62,254 nucleotides of DNA. It comes from Bradyrhizobium sp. WSM3983 (lineage in GTDB: Bacteria > Pseudomonadota > Alphaproteobacteria > Rhizobiales > Xanthobacteraceae). The stretch is taken from contig NZ_AXAY01000043.1 in the NCBI RefSeq assembly GCF_000473045.1, positions 1-62,254 of the forward strand, given 5' to 3'. Of the stretch, positions 16,342-24,994 are shown piece by piece. The translations under genes and the position numbers were made by a program. Each line of letters starts with the position of its first letter. Positions within the stretch are counted from its first letter, which is position 1. Under the pieces are notes generated by a model. It was not told the origin of the DNA, searched no databases, and saw only the letters and a list, made by a program, of their open reading frames with translations.

Positions 16342-16713
16342 CTAGAACAGCCGCCCGCCGTTCGGCACCGGTTTGCTCGGCTGCATCAGCACGACCTTGC
16401 CATCGGCATCGGGAAAGCCGAGCGTCAGCACCTCCGAGACAACAGGTCCGATCTGGCGCGGCGGGAAATTGACGACGGCGGCGACCTGCTGTCCCACCAG
16501 CGTCTCGAGCGGATGGTTTTCGGTGATCTGCGCCGAACTCTTGCGAACGCCGATGGCCGGGCCGAAGTCGATCCACAGCCGCCAGGCCGGCTTGCGCGCC
16601 TCGGGAAACGGTTTTGCATCGACGATGGTGCCGACGCGGATATCGACTGCAAGGAACGTGTTGAAGTCGATCGTGGGCGAGATGGATGCGGCGGGATCGT
16701 GGGTGACGTGCAT
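16342..16713 (-). CDS. csaA: CsaA-like tRNA-binding protein
   Basis: A 123-residue protein consisting of one OB-fold tRNA-binding domain of the EMAP-II/Trbp111 type: FLAVDIRVGTIVDAKPFPEA, WIDFGPAIGVRKSSAQIT, then VVNFPPRQIGP and the end VVLMQPSKPVPNGGRLF. CsaA dimers bind tRNA and in Bacillus were also linked to protein export. The ATG at 16713 fits the family length; a longer frame upstream is out of register with the family. The symbol is given because the domain and length match CsaA closely. Confidence 0.9.
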   Translation of the reverse strand: MHVTHDPAASISPTIDFNTFLAVDIRVGTIVDAKPFPEARKPAWRLWIDFGPAIGVRKSSAQITENHPLETLVGQQVAAVVNFPPRQIGPVVSEVLTLGFPDADGKVVLMQPSKPVPNGGRLF

Positions 16714-16820
16714 GGAGTGTCCATTCGGAAGAGGTCGAAAGCGACGTTCGCAATATTGTCGCGCGAAGCGGAGTTGCGTACAACGCCACAGCACGTCACG
16801 ACGCATGCGCGAGGACCGTC

Positions 16821-17186
16821 TTGCCCAACATCATCTACGGCATCAAGAACTGCGACACCATGAAGAAGGCGCGCGCCTGGCTCGACACCCATGGCATCGC
16901 CTACGAGTTCCACGATTACAAGGCCGTCGGCGTGGAGAAGGACAAGCTCAAGCAATGGAGCGACAAGCTCGGCTGGGAGACGCTCCTCAATCGTGCTGGC
17001 ACCACCTTCAAGAAGCTGCCCGAGGCCGATAAGGAAGGCCTGACCGAGAGGAAGGCCCTGGCGCTGATGCTAGCGCAACCATCGATGATCAAGCGGCCGG
17101 TGCTCGAAATCGGCGGCAAGCTCCTGATAGGCTTCAAGCCGGACATTTATAACAAGGAAGTCGGCGCCAAATCGCGGAAGAGCTAA
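16821..17186 (+). CDS. ArsC/Spx-type reductase (YffB-like)
   Basis: A 121-residue thioredoxin-fold protein of the ArsC family. It begins PNIIYGIKNCDTMKKARAWLD, where Cys11 is the only Cys of the usual CxxC region, then HDYKAVGVEKDKL, GWETLLNRAGTTFKKLPE and the cis-Pro IKRPVLEI. This is the YffB/Spx-like branch, where a single Cys forms mixed disulfides with glutathione; arsenate reduction is not implied. The start codon is TTG 16821, supported by GAGGA five bases upstream. Divergent from csaA. Confidence 0.9.
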   Translation: MPNIIYGIKNCDTMKKARAWLDTHGIAYEFHDYKAVGVEKDKLKQWSDKLGWETLLNRAGTTFKKLPEADKEGLTERKALALMLAQPSMIKRPVLEIGGKLLIGFKPDIYNKEVGAKSRKS

Positions 17187-17195
17187 TCAAGAGAG

Positions 17196-17924
17196 CTAGT
17201 TCAGCTCGATGATCTCGGCGGTGACGCTCGGACCGCCGGGCTGATCGACGAATTCGACGACGTCAGCCGCCGCGATACGTCCGGGCGCGCGGTGAAACAG
17301 ATCGCGATCGATCACCGTGCACAGTTTCGGCCGCGGCAGCGCGTCATTTCCGCGCAGCAGATTCTTGATCTCGAAGCCGCCGTCTTCGCAGAAGGTCTTG
17401 AGCGAGGCGATGACGTGGCTGACCTTCTCGTCGGTCAGAAAAGGCAGCAGCAGCCGTTCATAGGCGACGACGCGGCCAGAGATATCGTCGACGTCGGCTA
17501 CGCTATAGACCGGAAGCCCGCGCGCGACGCATTTGTGATAGACCGGCATGACGAACGGCGCGAGCCGCGGGCCGACATAATCCTCCAGCAGGATTCCCTT
17601 GCCGGTATGGCCATAGGCGCGCGAGATCCGTGTGCCCTCGCTCTGAATGGTCAGGCGCGGCGTCGGCGTCGAATTGTCCACCGTGTAGTAGATGAGATCG
17701 GACAGCTCTTCCTCGAGTCGCGCGGGCTGATACTCCCAGATCGCCGGCGCAGTCTGCTGGCGCGCATAAAGTCGCAGCCACGTGTTGAGCAGGTCACGCT
17801 GCTTGATCGACTTGACGACGGAGGGAGTGGAGCTGGCGAAATCCAAGACAATATTCCCGGCGAATGAAACCCGCGCATAGCCGCTGCGGGAAAATTTTTG
17901 ATGAAGGCTGGCGCGCGGGACCAA
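17196..17924 (-). CDS. PAS-domain protein (PAS_5 type)
   Basis: A protein of up to 242 residues with a PAS_5-like domain: IKQRDLLNTWLRLY, WEYQPARLEEELSDLIYYTVD, then GHTGKGILLEDYVGPRLAPFVMP and the CDxDDISGRVVAYERLLLPFL-like stretch near 145-165. This family is typical of Rhodospirillales/Rhizobiales single-domain PAS proteins, often near polysaccharide or stress genes, and has no output domain. The annotated start is TTG 17924, without a clear ribosome site; a TTG near 17853 preceded by GGGAA is an alternative that would shorten the N-terminus by about 24 residues. Ligand and partner unknown. Confidence 0.82.
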   Translation of the reverse strand: MVPRASLHQKFSRSGYARVSFAGNIVLDFASSTPSVVKSIKQRDLLNTWLRLYARQQTAPAIWEYQPARLEEELSDLIYYTVDNSTPTPRLTIQSEGTRISRAYGHTGKGILLEDYVGPRLAPFVMPVYHKCVARGLPVYSVADVDDISGRVVAYERLLLPFLTDEKVSHVIASLKTFCEDGGFEIKNLLRGNDALPRPKLCTVIDRDLFHRAPGRIAAADVVEFVDQPGGPSVTAEIIELN

Positions 17925-18181
17925 AGACCGTTAACGACGGCTTGATGACCGGTGTCTTGCGAACCGGAAGGCCGGCAGGTGACATCACAAAACCTCCAAC
18001 TAAGGGAGCATAAGACTCCCGGCCGGAGGCCTGACCTGCTCAGCTTTCCGCCTTGCCTAACCCCCGTCACCTCCGGCATATTCCGCGCCCGGAGGCGGCG
18101 TTTCGGGAAGGCTCCAAGGCCTCCGGAAAGCCGAAGTAACAAGGACAGCCACGCGCATTGTGCGGGCAGGGGGAAATCTGT
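17925..18181. other. Region between PAS gene and liv operon
   Basis: This 257-base divergent gap must contain the promoters for the PAS gene and the liv operon. It holds a GCCGG-rich stretch and no recognisable gene or RNA structure. I could not place a convincing -35/-10 pair. Confidence 0.3.
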
Positions 18182-18937
18182 TTGGCCGATGAGTTCATTC
18201 TCGAAACGGAAGGCTTGACCAAGGAGTTTGCGGGCTTCTTCGCCGTCCGCGACGTTGCGCTCAAGGTTCGCCGTGGGAGTATTCACGCGTTGATCGGCCC
18301 GAACGGGGCCGGGAAGACGACGTGCTTCAACCTTCTGACCAAGTTCCTCAAACCGTCTGCTGGAAAAATCCTGTACAAGGGGCAGGATATCACCGCGATG
18401 GCGCCGGCCGATGTGGCGCGCTTGGGACTGGTGCGGTCATTCCAGATCTCGGCGGTGTTTCCGCATATGACTGCACTGGAAAACGTCCGTGTCGCGCTCC
18501 AGCGCCAGCACGGCAGTTCCTTTGATTTTTGGCGCTCCAAGTCGGTGCTCAACCAATTCAACGACCGTGCACGTGAGTTGTTGAACGATGTGGGTCTCAG
18601 CGAGTTTGCCAATACGCCGGCAGTCGAGATGGCTTATGGCCGCAAGCGTGCGCTCGAGATCGCGACCACGCTGGCACTTGACCCGGAGATGATGCTTCTG
18701 GACGAGCCAATGGCCGGCATGGGCCACGAGGACATCGACAAGATCGCGGCGCTGATCAAGCGGATCTCGGCGAAATATACCATCCTGATGGTCGAGCATA
18801 ATCTGAGCGTGGTGGCCAATCTGTCCGACATCATCACCGTGCTGACGCGCGGGCAGGTGCTCGCGCAAGGCCATTACAGCGAGCTCACCAAGGACGAGCG
18901 CGTCAAGGAAGCCTATCTGGGAGCCGGTCATGCCTGA
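18182..18937 (+). CDS. livG: ABC transporter ATP-binding protein, LivG type
   Basis: A 251-residue ATPase of the branched-chain amino acid (HAAT) importer class. Walker A is GPNGAGKTTC at about residues 38-47, followed by the LivG-type Q-loop region VRSFQISAVFPHMTALENV. The ABC signature is degenerate (VEMAYGRKRALEIATTLA), as is usual in this class, and Walker B is MMLLDEPMAGM. TTG 18182 was chosen as start because AGGGGGA sits seven bases upstream. It overlaps livF by eight bases, so translation is coupled. First gene of a five-gene transport operon to 22853. Confidence 0.92.
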   Translation: MADEFILETEGLTKEFAGFFAVRDVALKVRRGSIHALIGPNGAGKTTCFNLLTKFLKPSAGKILYKGQDITAMAPADVARLGLVRSFQISAVFPHMTALENVRVALQRQHGSSFDFWRSKSVLNQFNDRARELLNDVGLSEFANTPAVEMAYGRKRALEIATTLALDPEMMLLDEPMAGMGHEDIDKIAALIKRISAKYTILMVEHNLSVVANLSDIITVLTRGQVLAQGHYSELTKDERVKEAYLGAGHA

Positions 18938-19676
18938 GACTGCAATGGCCGAGGCTCCGGCGAAGGCCGCAACCGGCGGTAATATCCTCCAGGTGCGCAA
19001 CCTCGAAGCCTGGTACGGCGAATCCCACATCCTGCACGGGATCAATTTCGACGTGAATGCGGGCGAGGTCGTCACGCTGCTGGGGCGCAACGGCGCAGGC
19101 AAGACGACCACGCTGAAGTCGATCATGGGCATTATCAGCAAACGCGCTGGCTCGATCAAATTCGACAACCAGGAGATCATTCGCGCGACCTCCGACAAGA
19201 TCGCGCGGATGGGTATCGCGTTCTGCCCGGAGGAGCGCGGAATCTTCTCCAGTCTCGACGTGCGGGAGAACCTGTTGCTGCCGCCGGTGGTCCGCGCAGG
19301 CGGGTTGCCGCTCGAGCAGATCTTCGACCTGTTTCCGAACCTGAAGGAGCGGCTCAGGAGCCAGGGCACCAAGCTGTCTGGCGGCGAGCAGCAGATGCTC
19401 GCGATCGCGCGCATCCTGCGCACAGGCGCGAGCTTCCTGATGCTGGACGAGCCGACCGAAGGTCTTGCGCCTGTCATCATTCAGCAGATCGGCCACACCA
19501 TTGCGCGGCTGAAGAAGGAAGGCTTCACGATCCTCCTTGTCGAGCAGAACTTCCGCTTCGCATCCACCGTCGCCGACCGCTATTACGTTGTCGAGCACGG
19601 CAAGATTATTGACGGATTTTCCAATGCGGAGCTGGCCGCCAACATGGACAAGCTTCACACCTATCTCGGCGTCTAG
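18930..19676 (+). CDS. livF: ABC transporter ATP-binding protein, LivF type
   Basis: A 248-residue ATPase. Walker A is LLGRNGAGKTTT near 50, the Q-loop is followed by FCPEERGIFSSLDVRENLLLPP, the signature is LSGGEQQMLAIARIL and Walker B is FLMLDEPTEGLAP, then the H-loop. It pairs with LivG to power the LivHM channel. The ATG at 18930 lies inside the last codons of livG. A 50-base gap precedes the binding-protein gene. Confidence 0.93.
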   Translation: MPETAMAEAPAKAATGGNILQVRNLEAWYGESHILHGINFDVNAGEVVTLLGRNGAGKTTTLKSIMGIISKRAGSIKFDNQEIIRATSDKIARMGIAFCPEERGIFSSLDVRENLLLPPVVRAGGLPLEQIFDLFPNLKERLRSQGTKLSGGEQQMLAIARILRTGASFLMLDEPTEGLAPVIIQQIGHTIARLKKEGFTILLVEQNFRFASTVADRYYVVEHGKIIDGFSNAELAANMDKLHTYLGV

Positions 19677-19726
19677 TACGGCCAAAAGGGTCGGACAGCC
19701 ACGAGAAAATTCACGAGGGAAGTAGC

Positions 19727-20947
19727 ATGAAAAAGTCGATTGCATCGTTGTTGCTCGGCACGGCGTTGGCCGTTACTGCCGCAGGCGCATCCTTTGCGCA
19801 GGATAAGACGGTCAAGATCGGTGCACTGTCCGATCAGTCCGGTCTGTATGCCGACCTCGGCGGTCCGGGCTCGACGCTCGCAGCCCAGATGGCGGTTGAA
19901 GATTCCGGCCTCGCCGCGAAGGGCTGGAAGATCGACATCATCTCGGGCGATCACCAGAACAAGCCGGATATCGGCACCGCGATCGCGCGGCAGTGGTTCG
20001 ACGTCGACAAGGTCGACATCATCGTCGACGTGCCGAATTCCGGCGTGGCGCTCGCCGTCAACAACATCGTGAAGGAAAAGAACGGCGTCTACATCAATTC
20101 GGGTGCCGCGACCTCCGACCTCACCAACGCGCAGTGCTCGCCCAACACCGTGCACTGGACCTACGACACCTACATGCTGGCCCATACCACGGGGCAGGCG
20201 CTGGTGAAGGCCGGTGGTGACACCTGGTTCTTCCTGACCGCGGACTACGCCTTCGGTGCGGCGCTTGAGCGTGACACCACCGCCGTCATCACTGCCAACG
20301 GCGGCAAGGTCCTCGGCGGCGTCAAGCATCCGCTCAACACGCCGGACTTCTCGTCCTTCCTGCTCCAGGCACAGGCCTCCAAGGCCAAGATCATCGGGCT
20401 TGCCAATGCCGGCGGCGACACCACCAACACGATCAAGCAGGCGGCCGAGTTCGGCATCGTCAAGGGCGGCCAGAAGCTCGCGGCGCTGCTCTTGTTCCTC
20501 ACCGACGTCAAGGCGATCGGTCTGGAAACCGCGCAGGGCCTCAACTTCACCGAGACGTTTTACTGGGACATGAACGACCAGACCCGGGCGTTCTCCAAGC
20601 GCTTTTCCGCGCGCATGAAGAACAGCGCGCCGCCGACCATGGTGCAGGCGGGTGTCTATGCAGGCGTGCGCCACTATCTCAAGGCGCTGGACGCGCTCGG
20701 CGGCAATCCTCATGACGGCGCCAAGATCGTCGAGAAGATGAAGTCGATGCCGACCGAGGACGATCTGTTCGGCAAGGGCGAGATCCAGCCGAACGGCCGC
20801 ACCATCCACAATGCCTATCTGTTCGAGGTGAAGAAGCCCTCCGAGTCCAAGGGACCGTGGGACTTCTATAAGCTCGTCGGCACGGTGTCGGGCGACCAGG
20901 CCTTCACGCCGCTCTCCGAGAGCAAGTGCGCGCTGCTCAAGAAGTAA
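19727..20947 (+). CDS. Periplasmic substrate-binding protein of the liv-type transporter
   Basis: A 406-residue type 1 periplasmic binding protein. A Sec signal peptide covers residues 1-25 (MKKSIASLLLGTALAVTAAG, cleavage after ASFAQ). The mature part starts DKTVKIGALSDQSGLYADLGG and keeps the bilobed LivJ/amide-binding pattern, with WTYDTYMLAHTTGQAL and FFLTADYAFG. The substrate may be a branched-chain amino acid, an amide or urea; the residues that would tell these apart cannot be judged by eye. GAGGGAAGTAGC precedes ATG. It is about two-thirds identical to the lone binding protein at 32832-34058. Confidence 0.93.
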   Translation: MKKSIASLLLGTALAVTAAGASFAQDKTVKIGALSDQSGLYADLGGPGSTLAAQMAVEDSGLAAKGWKIDIISGDHQNKPDIGTAIARQWFDVDKVDIIVDVPNSGVALAVNNIVKEKNGVYINSGAATSDLTNAQCSPNTVHWTYDTYMLAHTTGQALVKAGGDTWFFLTADYAFGAALERDTTAVITANGGKVLGGVKHPLNTPDFSSFLLQAQASKAKIIGLANAGGDTTNTIKQAAEFGIVKGGQKLAALLLFLTDVKAIGLETAQGLNFTETFYWDMNDQTRAFSKRFSARMKNSAPPTMVQAGVYAGVRHYLKALDALGGNPHDGAKIVEKMKSMPTEDDLFGKGEIQPNGRTIHNAYLFEVKKPSESKGPWDFYKLVGTVSGDQAFTPLSESKCALLKK

Positions 20948-20955
20948 GACCAACA

Positions 20956-20980
20956 GCCCGCCGGCGGCGAGCCGGCGGGC
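20956..20980 (+). terminator. Perfect hairpin between binding protein and permease genes
   Basis: GCCCGCCGGC (20956-20965), loop GGCGA, GCCGGCGGGC (20971-20980): a 10-bp GC-only stem nine bases after the binding-protein stop codon. There is only a weak T-run after it (CTACTTT). It is therefore more likely a partial terminator or a 3'-end protecting stem that keeps binding-protein mRNA above permease mRNA. Confidence 0.6.
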
Positions 20981-21019
20981 GCTACTTTGGGAACGCCGAA
21001 GGGACTGGGTGCTGGATCG

Positions 21020-21883
21020 ATGCAGGCTCTCTACGCACAGCTACTGGTGGGACTGATCAACGGCTCGTTCTACGCGCTGCTCAGTCTCGGGCTCGCCGTG
21101 ATCTTCGGCATGCTGAACATCATCAATTTCGCCCATGGCGCGCTCTACATGATGGGCGCCTTCGTCGCCTATTTCCTGCTGAACCTCGGCGGCATCAATT
21201 ATTGGTGGGCGCTGCTGCTGGCGCCGATCATCGTCGGCATCTTCGGCATGATCCTGGAGCGGACCATGCTGCAATGGCTGACCGGGCTCGATCATCTCTA
21301 CGGCCTGCTGCTGACCTTCGGCATCGCACTGATCGTGCAGGGCGTGTTCCAGAACTACTTTGGCTCCTCCGGCATGCCTTACGCCATTCCGGACCAGCTC
21401 AAGGGCGGCATGAATCTTGGCTTCATGTTCTTACCCGTCTACCGCGGCTGGGTCGTCATCTTCTCGCTGGTCGTGTGCATTGCGACCTGGTTCCTGATCG
21501 AGAAGACGCGGCTCGGCGCTTACCTGCGCGCCGCCACTGAAAATCCGACGCTGGTGCGTGCCTTCGGTATCAACGTGCCGCGCATGATCACGTTGACCTA
21601 CGGCCTCGGCGTCGGCCTGGCCGCGCTCGCGGGCGTGCTCTCGGCGCCGATCAACCAGGTCCGGCCGCTGATGGGCGCCGACCTCATCATCGTGGTGTTC
21701 GCGGTGGTGGTGATCGGGGGCATGGGATCGATCATGGGCTCCATCATCACCGGCTTCGCTCTCGGTGTGATCGAGGGCCTGACCAAATATTTTTACCCCG
21801 AGGCCTCCAACACCGTCGTGTTCGTGCTGATGGTGCTGGTGCTCTTGGTGAAGCCAACGGGATTGACGGGAAGGGCAGCCTGA
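21020..21883 (+). CDS. livH: Branched-chain amino acid-type permease, LivH
   Basis: A 287-residue inner membrane permease with eight hydrophobic segments. Typical LivH text includes QLLVGLINGSFYALLSLGLAVIFGML (start of helix 1) and INFAHGALYMMGAF, and the EAA-like loop ENPTLVRAFGINVPRM that contacts the ATPases. ATG 21020 was chosen over a TTG at 20987 because the family begins at MQALYAQLL. Together with LivM it forms the channel. Confidence 0.92.
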   Translation: MQALYAQLLVGLINGSFYALLSLGLAVIFGMLNIINFAHGALYMMGAFVAYFLLNLGGINYWWALLLAPIIVGIFGMILERTMLQWLTGLDHLYGLLLTFGIALIVQGVFQNYFGSSGMPYAIPDQLKGGMNLGFMFLPVYRGWVVIFSLVVCIATWFLIEKTRLGAYLRAATENPTLVRAFGINVPRMITLTYGLGVGLAALAGVLSAPINQVRPLMGADLIIVVFAVVVIGGMGSIMGSIITGFALGVIEGLTKYFYPEASNTVVFVLMVLVLLVKPTGLTGRAA

Positions 21884-21884
21884 T

Positions 21885-22853
21885 ATGACAGCCTTGACGG
21901 ACGACACGGTGCCGATGACCCCGCGCGCGATGCGTGACGAGATGATCGTGTTCGCGGTGATGGCGCTGCTGCTGGCGTCGGTGCCCTTTACCGGAGTCTA
22001 TCCGTTCTTCGTGATGCAGGCCCTGTGCTTCGCACTGCTCGCCTGCGCCTTCAACCTTCTGATCGGCTATGGCGGCCTGTTGTCGTTCGGCCACGCGATG
22101 TTCATGGGCACCGCCGGCTATTGCAGCGCGCACGCGCTGAAAGTATGGGCGCTGCCGCCCGAGCTCGGCATTCTCGTCGGCATCGCCGCGGCATTCGGGC
22201 TGTCGCTCATCACAGGGTTCATCTCGATCCGCCGCCAGGGGATCTATTTCTCGATGATCACGCTGGCGCTGTCGCAGCTCCTGTACTTCATCTATCTCCA
22301 GGCGCCGTTCACCCATGGTGAGGACGGCATCCAGGGCATTCCGCAGGGGCACATGTTCGGCGTGCTCGACCTGTCCAAGCCGACCGTGCTCTACTATGTC
22401 GTGCTGGTCGGCTTCCTCGCGGGCTTCCTGCTGATCTACCGCATCATCAACTCGCCGTTCGGCGAGGTTCTGAAGTCGATCCGCGAGAACGAGCCGCGCG
22501 CGATCTCGCTCGGCTACCGGACCGATCAGTACAAATTCCTGGCGTTCGTGCTGTCGGGGACGCTGGCAGGCTTTGCCGGCGCGCTGAAAGTGTTCGTGGC
22601 GCAGAACGCCTCGCTCACAGACGTGCACTGGACGATGTCGGGCGAAGTCGTGCTGATGACGCTGGTCGGCGGTCTCGGCACCATTTTTGGTCCCGTGGTC
22701 GGCGCCTTCGCGATCATCGCCATGCAGCAATATCTGGCCGGCTTCGGCCAATGGGTGACGGTGATCCAGGGCTCGATCTTCGTGATCTGCGTGCTCACCT
22801 TCCGCCGGGGCGTCGTTGGCGAAGTTGCCCATTACTTCCGGCGTTCGCTCTAA
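21885..22853 (+). CDS. livM: Branched-chain amino acid-type permease, LivM
   Basis: A 322-residue inner membrane permease with about ten hydrophobic segments. Landmarks are LLIGYGGLLSFGHAMFMGTAGY, the long FISIRRQGIYFSMITLALSQLLYF and the ATPase-contact region EVLKSIRENEPRAISLGYRT. It begins one base after the livH stop codon, so the two are translationally coupled. Last gene of the operon; no clear terminator before the PHO-box region. Confidence 0.92.
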   Translation: MTALTDDTVPMTPRAMRDEMIVFAVMALLLASVPFTGVYPFFVMQALCFALLACAFNLLIGYGGLLSFGHAMFMGTAGYCSAHALKVWALPPELGILVGIAAAFGLSLITGFISIRRQGIYFSMITLALSQLLYFIYLQAPFTHGEDGIQGIPQGHMFGVLDLSKPTVLYYVVLVGFLAGFLLIYRIINSPFGEVLKSIRENEPRAISLGYRTDQYKFLAFVLSGTLAGFAGALKVFVAQNASLTDVHWTMSGEVVLMTLVGGLGTIFGPVVGAFAIIAMQQYLAGFGQWVTVIQGSIFVICVLTFRRGVVGEVAHYFRRSL

Positions 22854-22949
22854 ATCATTGATATCGCGCCAATTTATTGGTGCGCGAAAGCGGTGGATGA
22901 TCCGGCTCTGCGGGCGTGAGGTGGCACGCGCGCGGATCGAAAATGGTCT

Positions 22950-22967
22950 ATGACAGTTTTGTGACGG
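22950..22967 (+). promoter_or_regulatory. PHO-box-like PhoB site
   Basis: ATGACAGTTTTGTGACGG reads as the reverse-complement PHO box (ATGACAG-N4-ATGACAG) with three mismatches, the second half being GTGACGG. It lies 42 bases before the DUF47 start. In Sinorhizobium the homologous orfA-pit operon is repressed by PhoB at low phosphate; that precedent, not the sequence, suggests repression here. Confidence 0.6.
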
Positions 22968-23008
22968 CTCGCTCGGGCCGGGCCATTTCCAACCGGTAGC
23001 CTATCCCC

Positions 23009-23653
23009 ATGATGCGATGGTTTCGCGCCTTCCTGCCCAAGGAAGAACGGTTCTTCGACCTGTTCGACCGCCACGCCCAGACCGTGATCCAGGGCGCGAT
23101 CGCGCTTCAGGACGTGCTGAATGGCGGCGAGGAGACGCCGGTCTACTGTCAGCGCGTCAACCAGTTCGAGAACGATGCCGATAGCATCACCCGTGAGGTG
23201 CTAACGGCGGTGCGCCGCACCTTCATCACGCCGTTCGACCGCGGCGACATCAAGAACCTGATTACGTCGATGGATGATGCCATCGACCAGATGCAACAGA
23301 CCGCGAAGGCCGTGATGCTGTTCGAGGTCCGCACCTTCGAGCCGCCGATGCGCGAGATCGGCGCGCTGCTGATCGAATGCGCCAACCTGGTGGGACGTGC
23401 GTTGCCGCTGATGCAGTCGATCGGCCCGAACGTCGCGATGCTGACCGCGATCACGGAAGAGCTGACCAAACTGGAGGGCCGCGTCGACGATCTCCACGAC
23501 ATCGGTCTGAAGGAGCTGTTCCTCAAACACCGCGACGGCAGCGCGATGGACTTCATCGTCGGCGTCGAGATCTACGACCATCTCGAAAAGGTGGCCGATC
23601 GCTTCGACGACGTGGCGAACGAAATCAACAGTATCGTCATTGAACAGGTTTAG
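23009..23653 (+). CDS. DUF47 family protein, PhoU-like Pit accessory
   Basis: A 214-residue all-helical protein of the DUF47 family. It starts MMRWFRAFLPKEERFFDLFDRHAQ and contains the metal-binding PhoU-type ExxxD patterns (FENDADSITREVL, then FITPFDRGDIKNLITSMDDAID and VADRFDDVANEINSIVIE). In many alphaproteobacteria it is the first gene of a two-gene operon with pit and modulates phosphate uptake at the membrane. The pit gene follows after 14 bases. A PHO-box-like site is upstream. Confidence 0.92.
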   Translation: MMRWFRAFLPKEERFFDLFDRHAQTVIQGAIALQDVLNGGEETPVYCQRVNQFENDADSITREVLTAVRRTFITPFDRGDIKNLITSMDDAIDQMQQTAKAVMLFEVRTFEPPMREIGALLIECANLVGRALPLMQSIGPNVAMLTAITEELTKLEGRVDDLHDIGLKELFLKHRDGSAMDFIVGVEIYDHLEKVADRFDDVANEINSIVIEQV

Positions 23654-23667
23654 GGCAGGGCCGCGCC

Positions 23668-24672
23668 GTGGATGCTGCGTTGGGTCTACCCGTCCTGATC
23701 GGACTGATCGCCGTCGCGCTGCTGTTCGACTTCCTGAACGGCCTGCACGACGCCGCCAATTCGATCGCGACCATCGTCTCGACCCGCGTGCTGCGGCCGC
23801 AATTCGCGGTGATCTGGGCCGCGTTCTTCAATTTCGTCGCCTTCATGGTGTTCGGGCTACACGTCGCCCAGACCATCGGCACCGGCATCATCGATCCCTC
23901 GATCGTCGATGCCCAGGTGATCTTTGCGGCCCTGGTCGGGGCCATCGTTTGGAACCTCGTGACCTGGGGTCTCGGCATTCCGTCCTCGTCCTCGCACGCG
24001 CTGATCGGCGGCCTCGTCGGCGGCGGCATGGCCAAGGCCGGAATCTCGGCGGCGGTCTGGAGCGGCCTGTCCAAGGCGGTGCTGGCGATCGTGCTGTCGC
24101 CGCTGGTCGGCTTCCTGCTCGCGATGATGCTGGTCGCGATCGTGTCCTGGGCCTCGGTGCGCTCGACGCCGTTCGCGGTCGACCGCGCCTTCCGCATCCT
24201 GCAATTCGCCTCCGCCTCGCTCTATTCGCTCGGTCATGGCGGCAATGATGCGCAGAAGACGATGGGCATCATCGCCGTGCTGCTCTATTCGCAGGGCCAT
24301 CTCGGCGGCGAATTCACGGTGCCGTTCTGGGCGGTTCTGTCGTGCCAGGCCGCGATGGCGCTGGGTACGCTGATGGGCGGATGGCGCATCGTCCGCACCA
24401 TGGGCCTGCGCATCACCAAACTGACGCCGATGCAGGGCTTTTGCGCCGAGACCGGGGGAGCAGCGACCCTGTTCATGGCAACCTTCCTCGGCGTTCCCGT
24501 CTCGACCACCCACACCATCACCGGCGCCATCGTCGGCGTCGGTGCCGCCCGCCGCGTCTCGGCGGTGCGCTGGAACGTGGCGAGCTCGATCGTCTATGCC
24601 TGGGTGATCACGATCCCGGCCTCGGCCATCGTGGCGGCGCTGAGCTGGTGGGCGGTCCAGATCTTCAGGTAA
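23668..24672 (+). CDS. pit: Inorganic phosphate transporter, PiT family
   Basis: A 334-residue integral membrane protein with about ten helices. It carries both copies of the PiT signature: LFDFLNGLHDAANSIATIVSTR near the N-terminus and LGHGGNDAQKTMGIIAVLLYSQ near residue 190, which hold the phosphate- and cation-binding Asp/Asn residues. It imports phosphate with H+ or Na+ as a metal-phosphate complex. The start is GTG 23668. The stop overlaps the convergent SMR gene by eight bases (24665-24672). Confidence 0.93.
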   Translation: MDAALGLPVLIGLIAVALLFDFLNGLHDAANSIATIVSTRVLRPQFAVIWAAFFNFVAFMVFGLHVAQTIGTGIIDPSIVDAQVIFAALVGAIVWNLVTWGLGIPSSSSHALIGGLVGGGMAKAGISAAVWSGLSKAVLAIVLSPLVGFLLAMMLVAIVSWASVRSTPFAVDRAFRILQFASASLYSLGHGGNDAQKTMGIIAVLLYSQGHLGGEFTVPFWAVLSCQAAMALGTLMGGWRIVRTMGLRITKLTPMQGFCAETGGAATLFMATFLGVPVSTTHTITGAIVGVGAARRVSAVRWNVASSIVYAWVITIPASAIVAALSWWAVQIFR

Positions 24673-24994
24673 CGAGCTTCAACCCGACAATGCCGGCCAC
24701 GATCAGCCCGATGCTCGCGAGGCGAAGCGCGGTGGCGGGCTCGCCGAACAGAATAATGCCGAGCGTCGCGGTGCCGACCGCCCCGATGCCGACCGCCCCG
24801 ATGCCGGTCCAGACCGCATAGGCGGTTCCGACCGGCAGTGATTTGAGAGCGAGTCCGAGCAGGATCACGCTGCCGGCCATGGCCCCGAGCGTGACGAGGG
24901 ACGGAACTAGCCTGGTAAAGCCCTCGGTATATTTCAGGCCGATCGCCCATGTGATCTCGAGAAGACCGGCGACGAACAGGATGCTCCAAGCCAT
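24665..24994 (-). CDS. sugE: SMR-family exporter, probable guanidinium exporter (Gdx/SugE)
   Basis: A 109-residue four-helix membrane protein of the small multidrug resistance family. It begins MAWSILFVAGLLEITWAIGLKYTEGF, with the conserved membrane-embedded Glu in LLEITWA and GTAYAVWTGIGAVG in helix 3. The WAIGLKY/EGFTR features are of the SugE/Gdx type rather than EmrE. The start ATG 24994 has GGAGG six bases upstream. A guanidine-II riboswitch lies directly ahead of it, which makes guanidinium export its function with good confidence. Confidence 0.93.
   Translation of the reverse strand: MAWSILFVAGLLEITWAIGLKYTEGFTRLVPSLVTLGAMAGSVILLGLALKSLPVGTAYAVWTGIGAVGIGAVGTATLGIILFGEPATALRLASIGLIVAGIVGLKLVT

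Noticed and set aside
20956..20980. Strong intrinsic terminator inside the liv operon
   Set aside because: Stem is perfect but the T-run is missing; kept only as an attenuating or protective hairpin.
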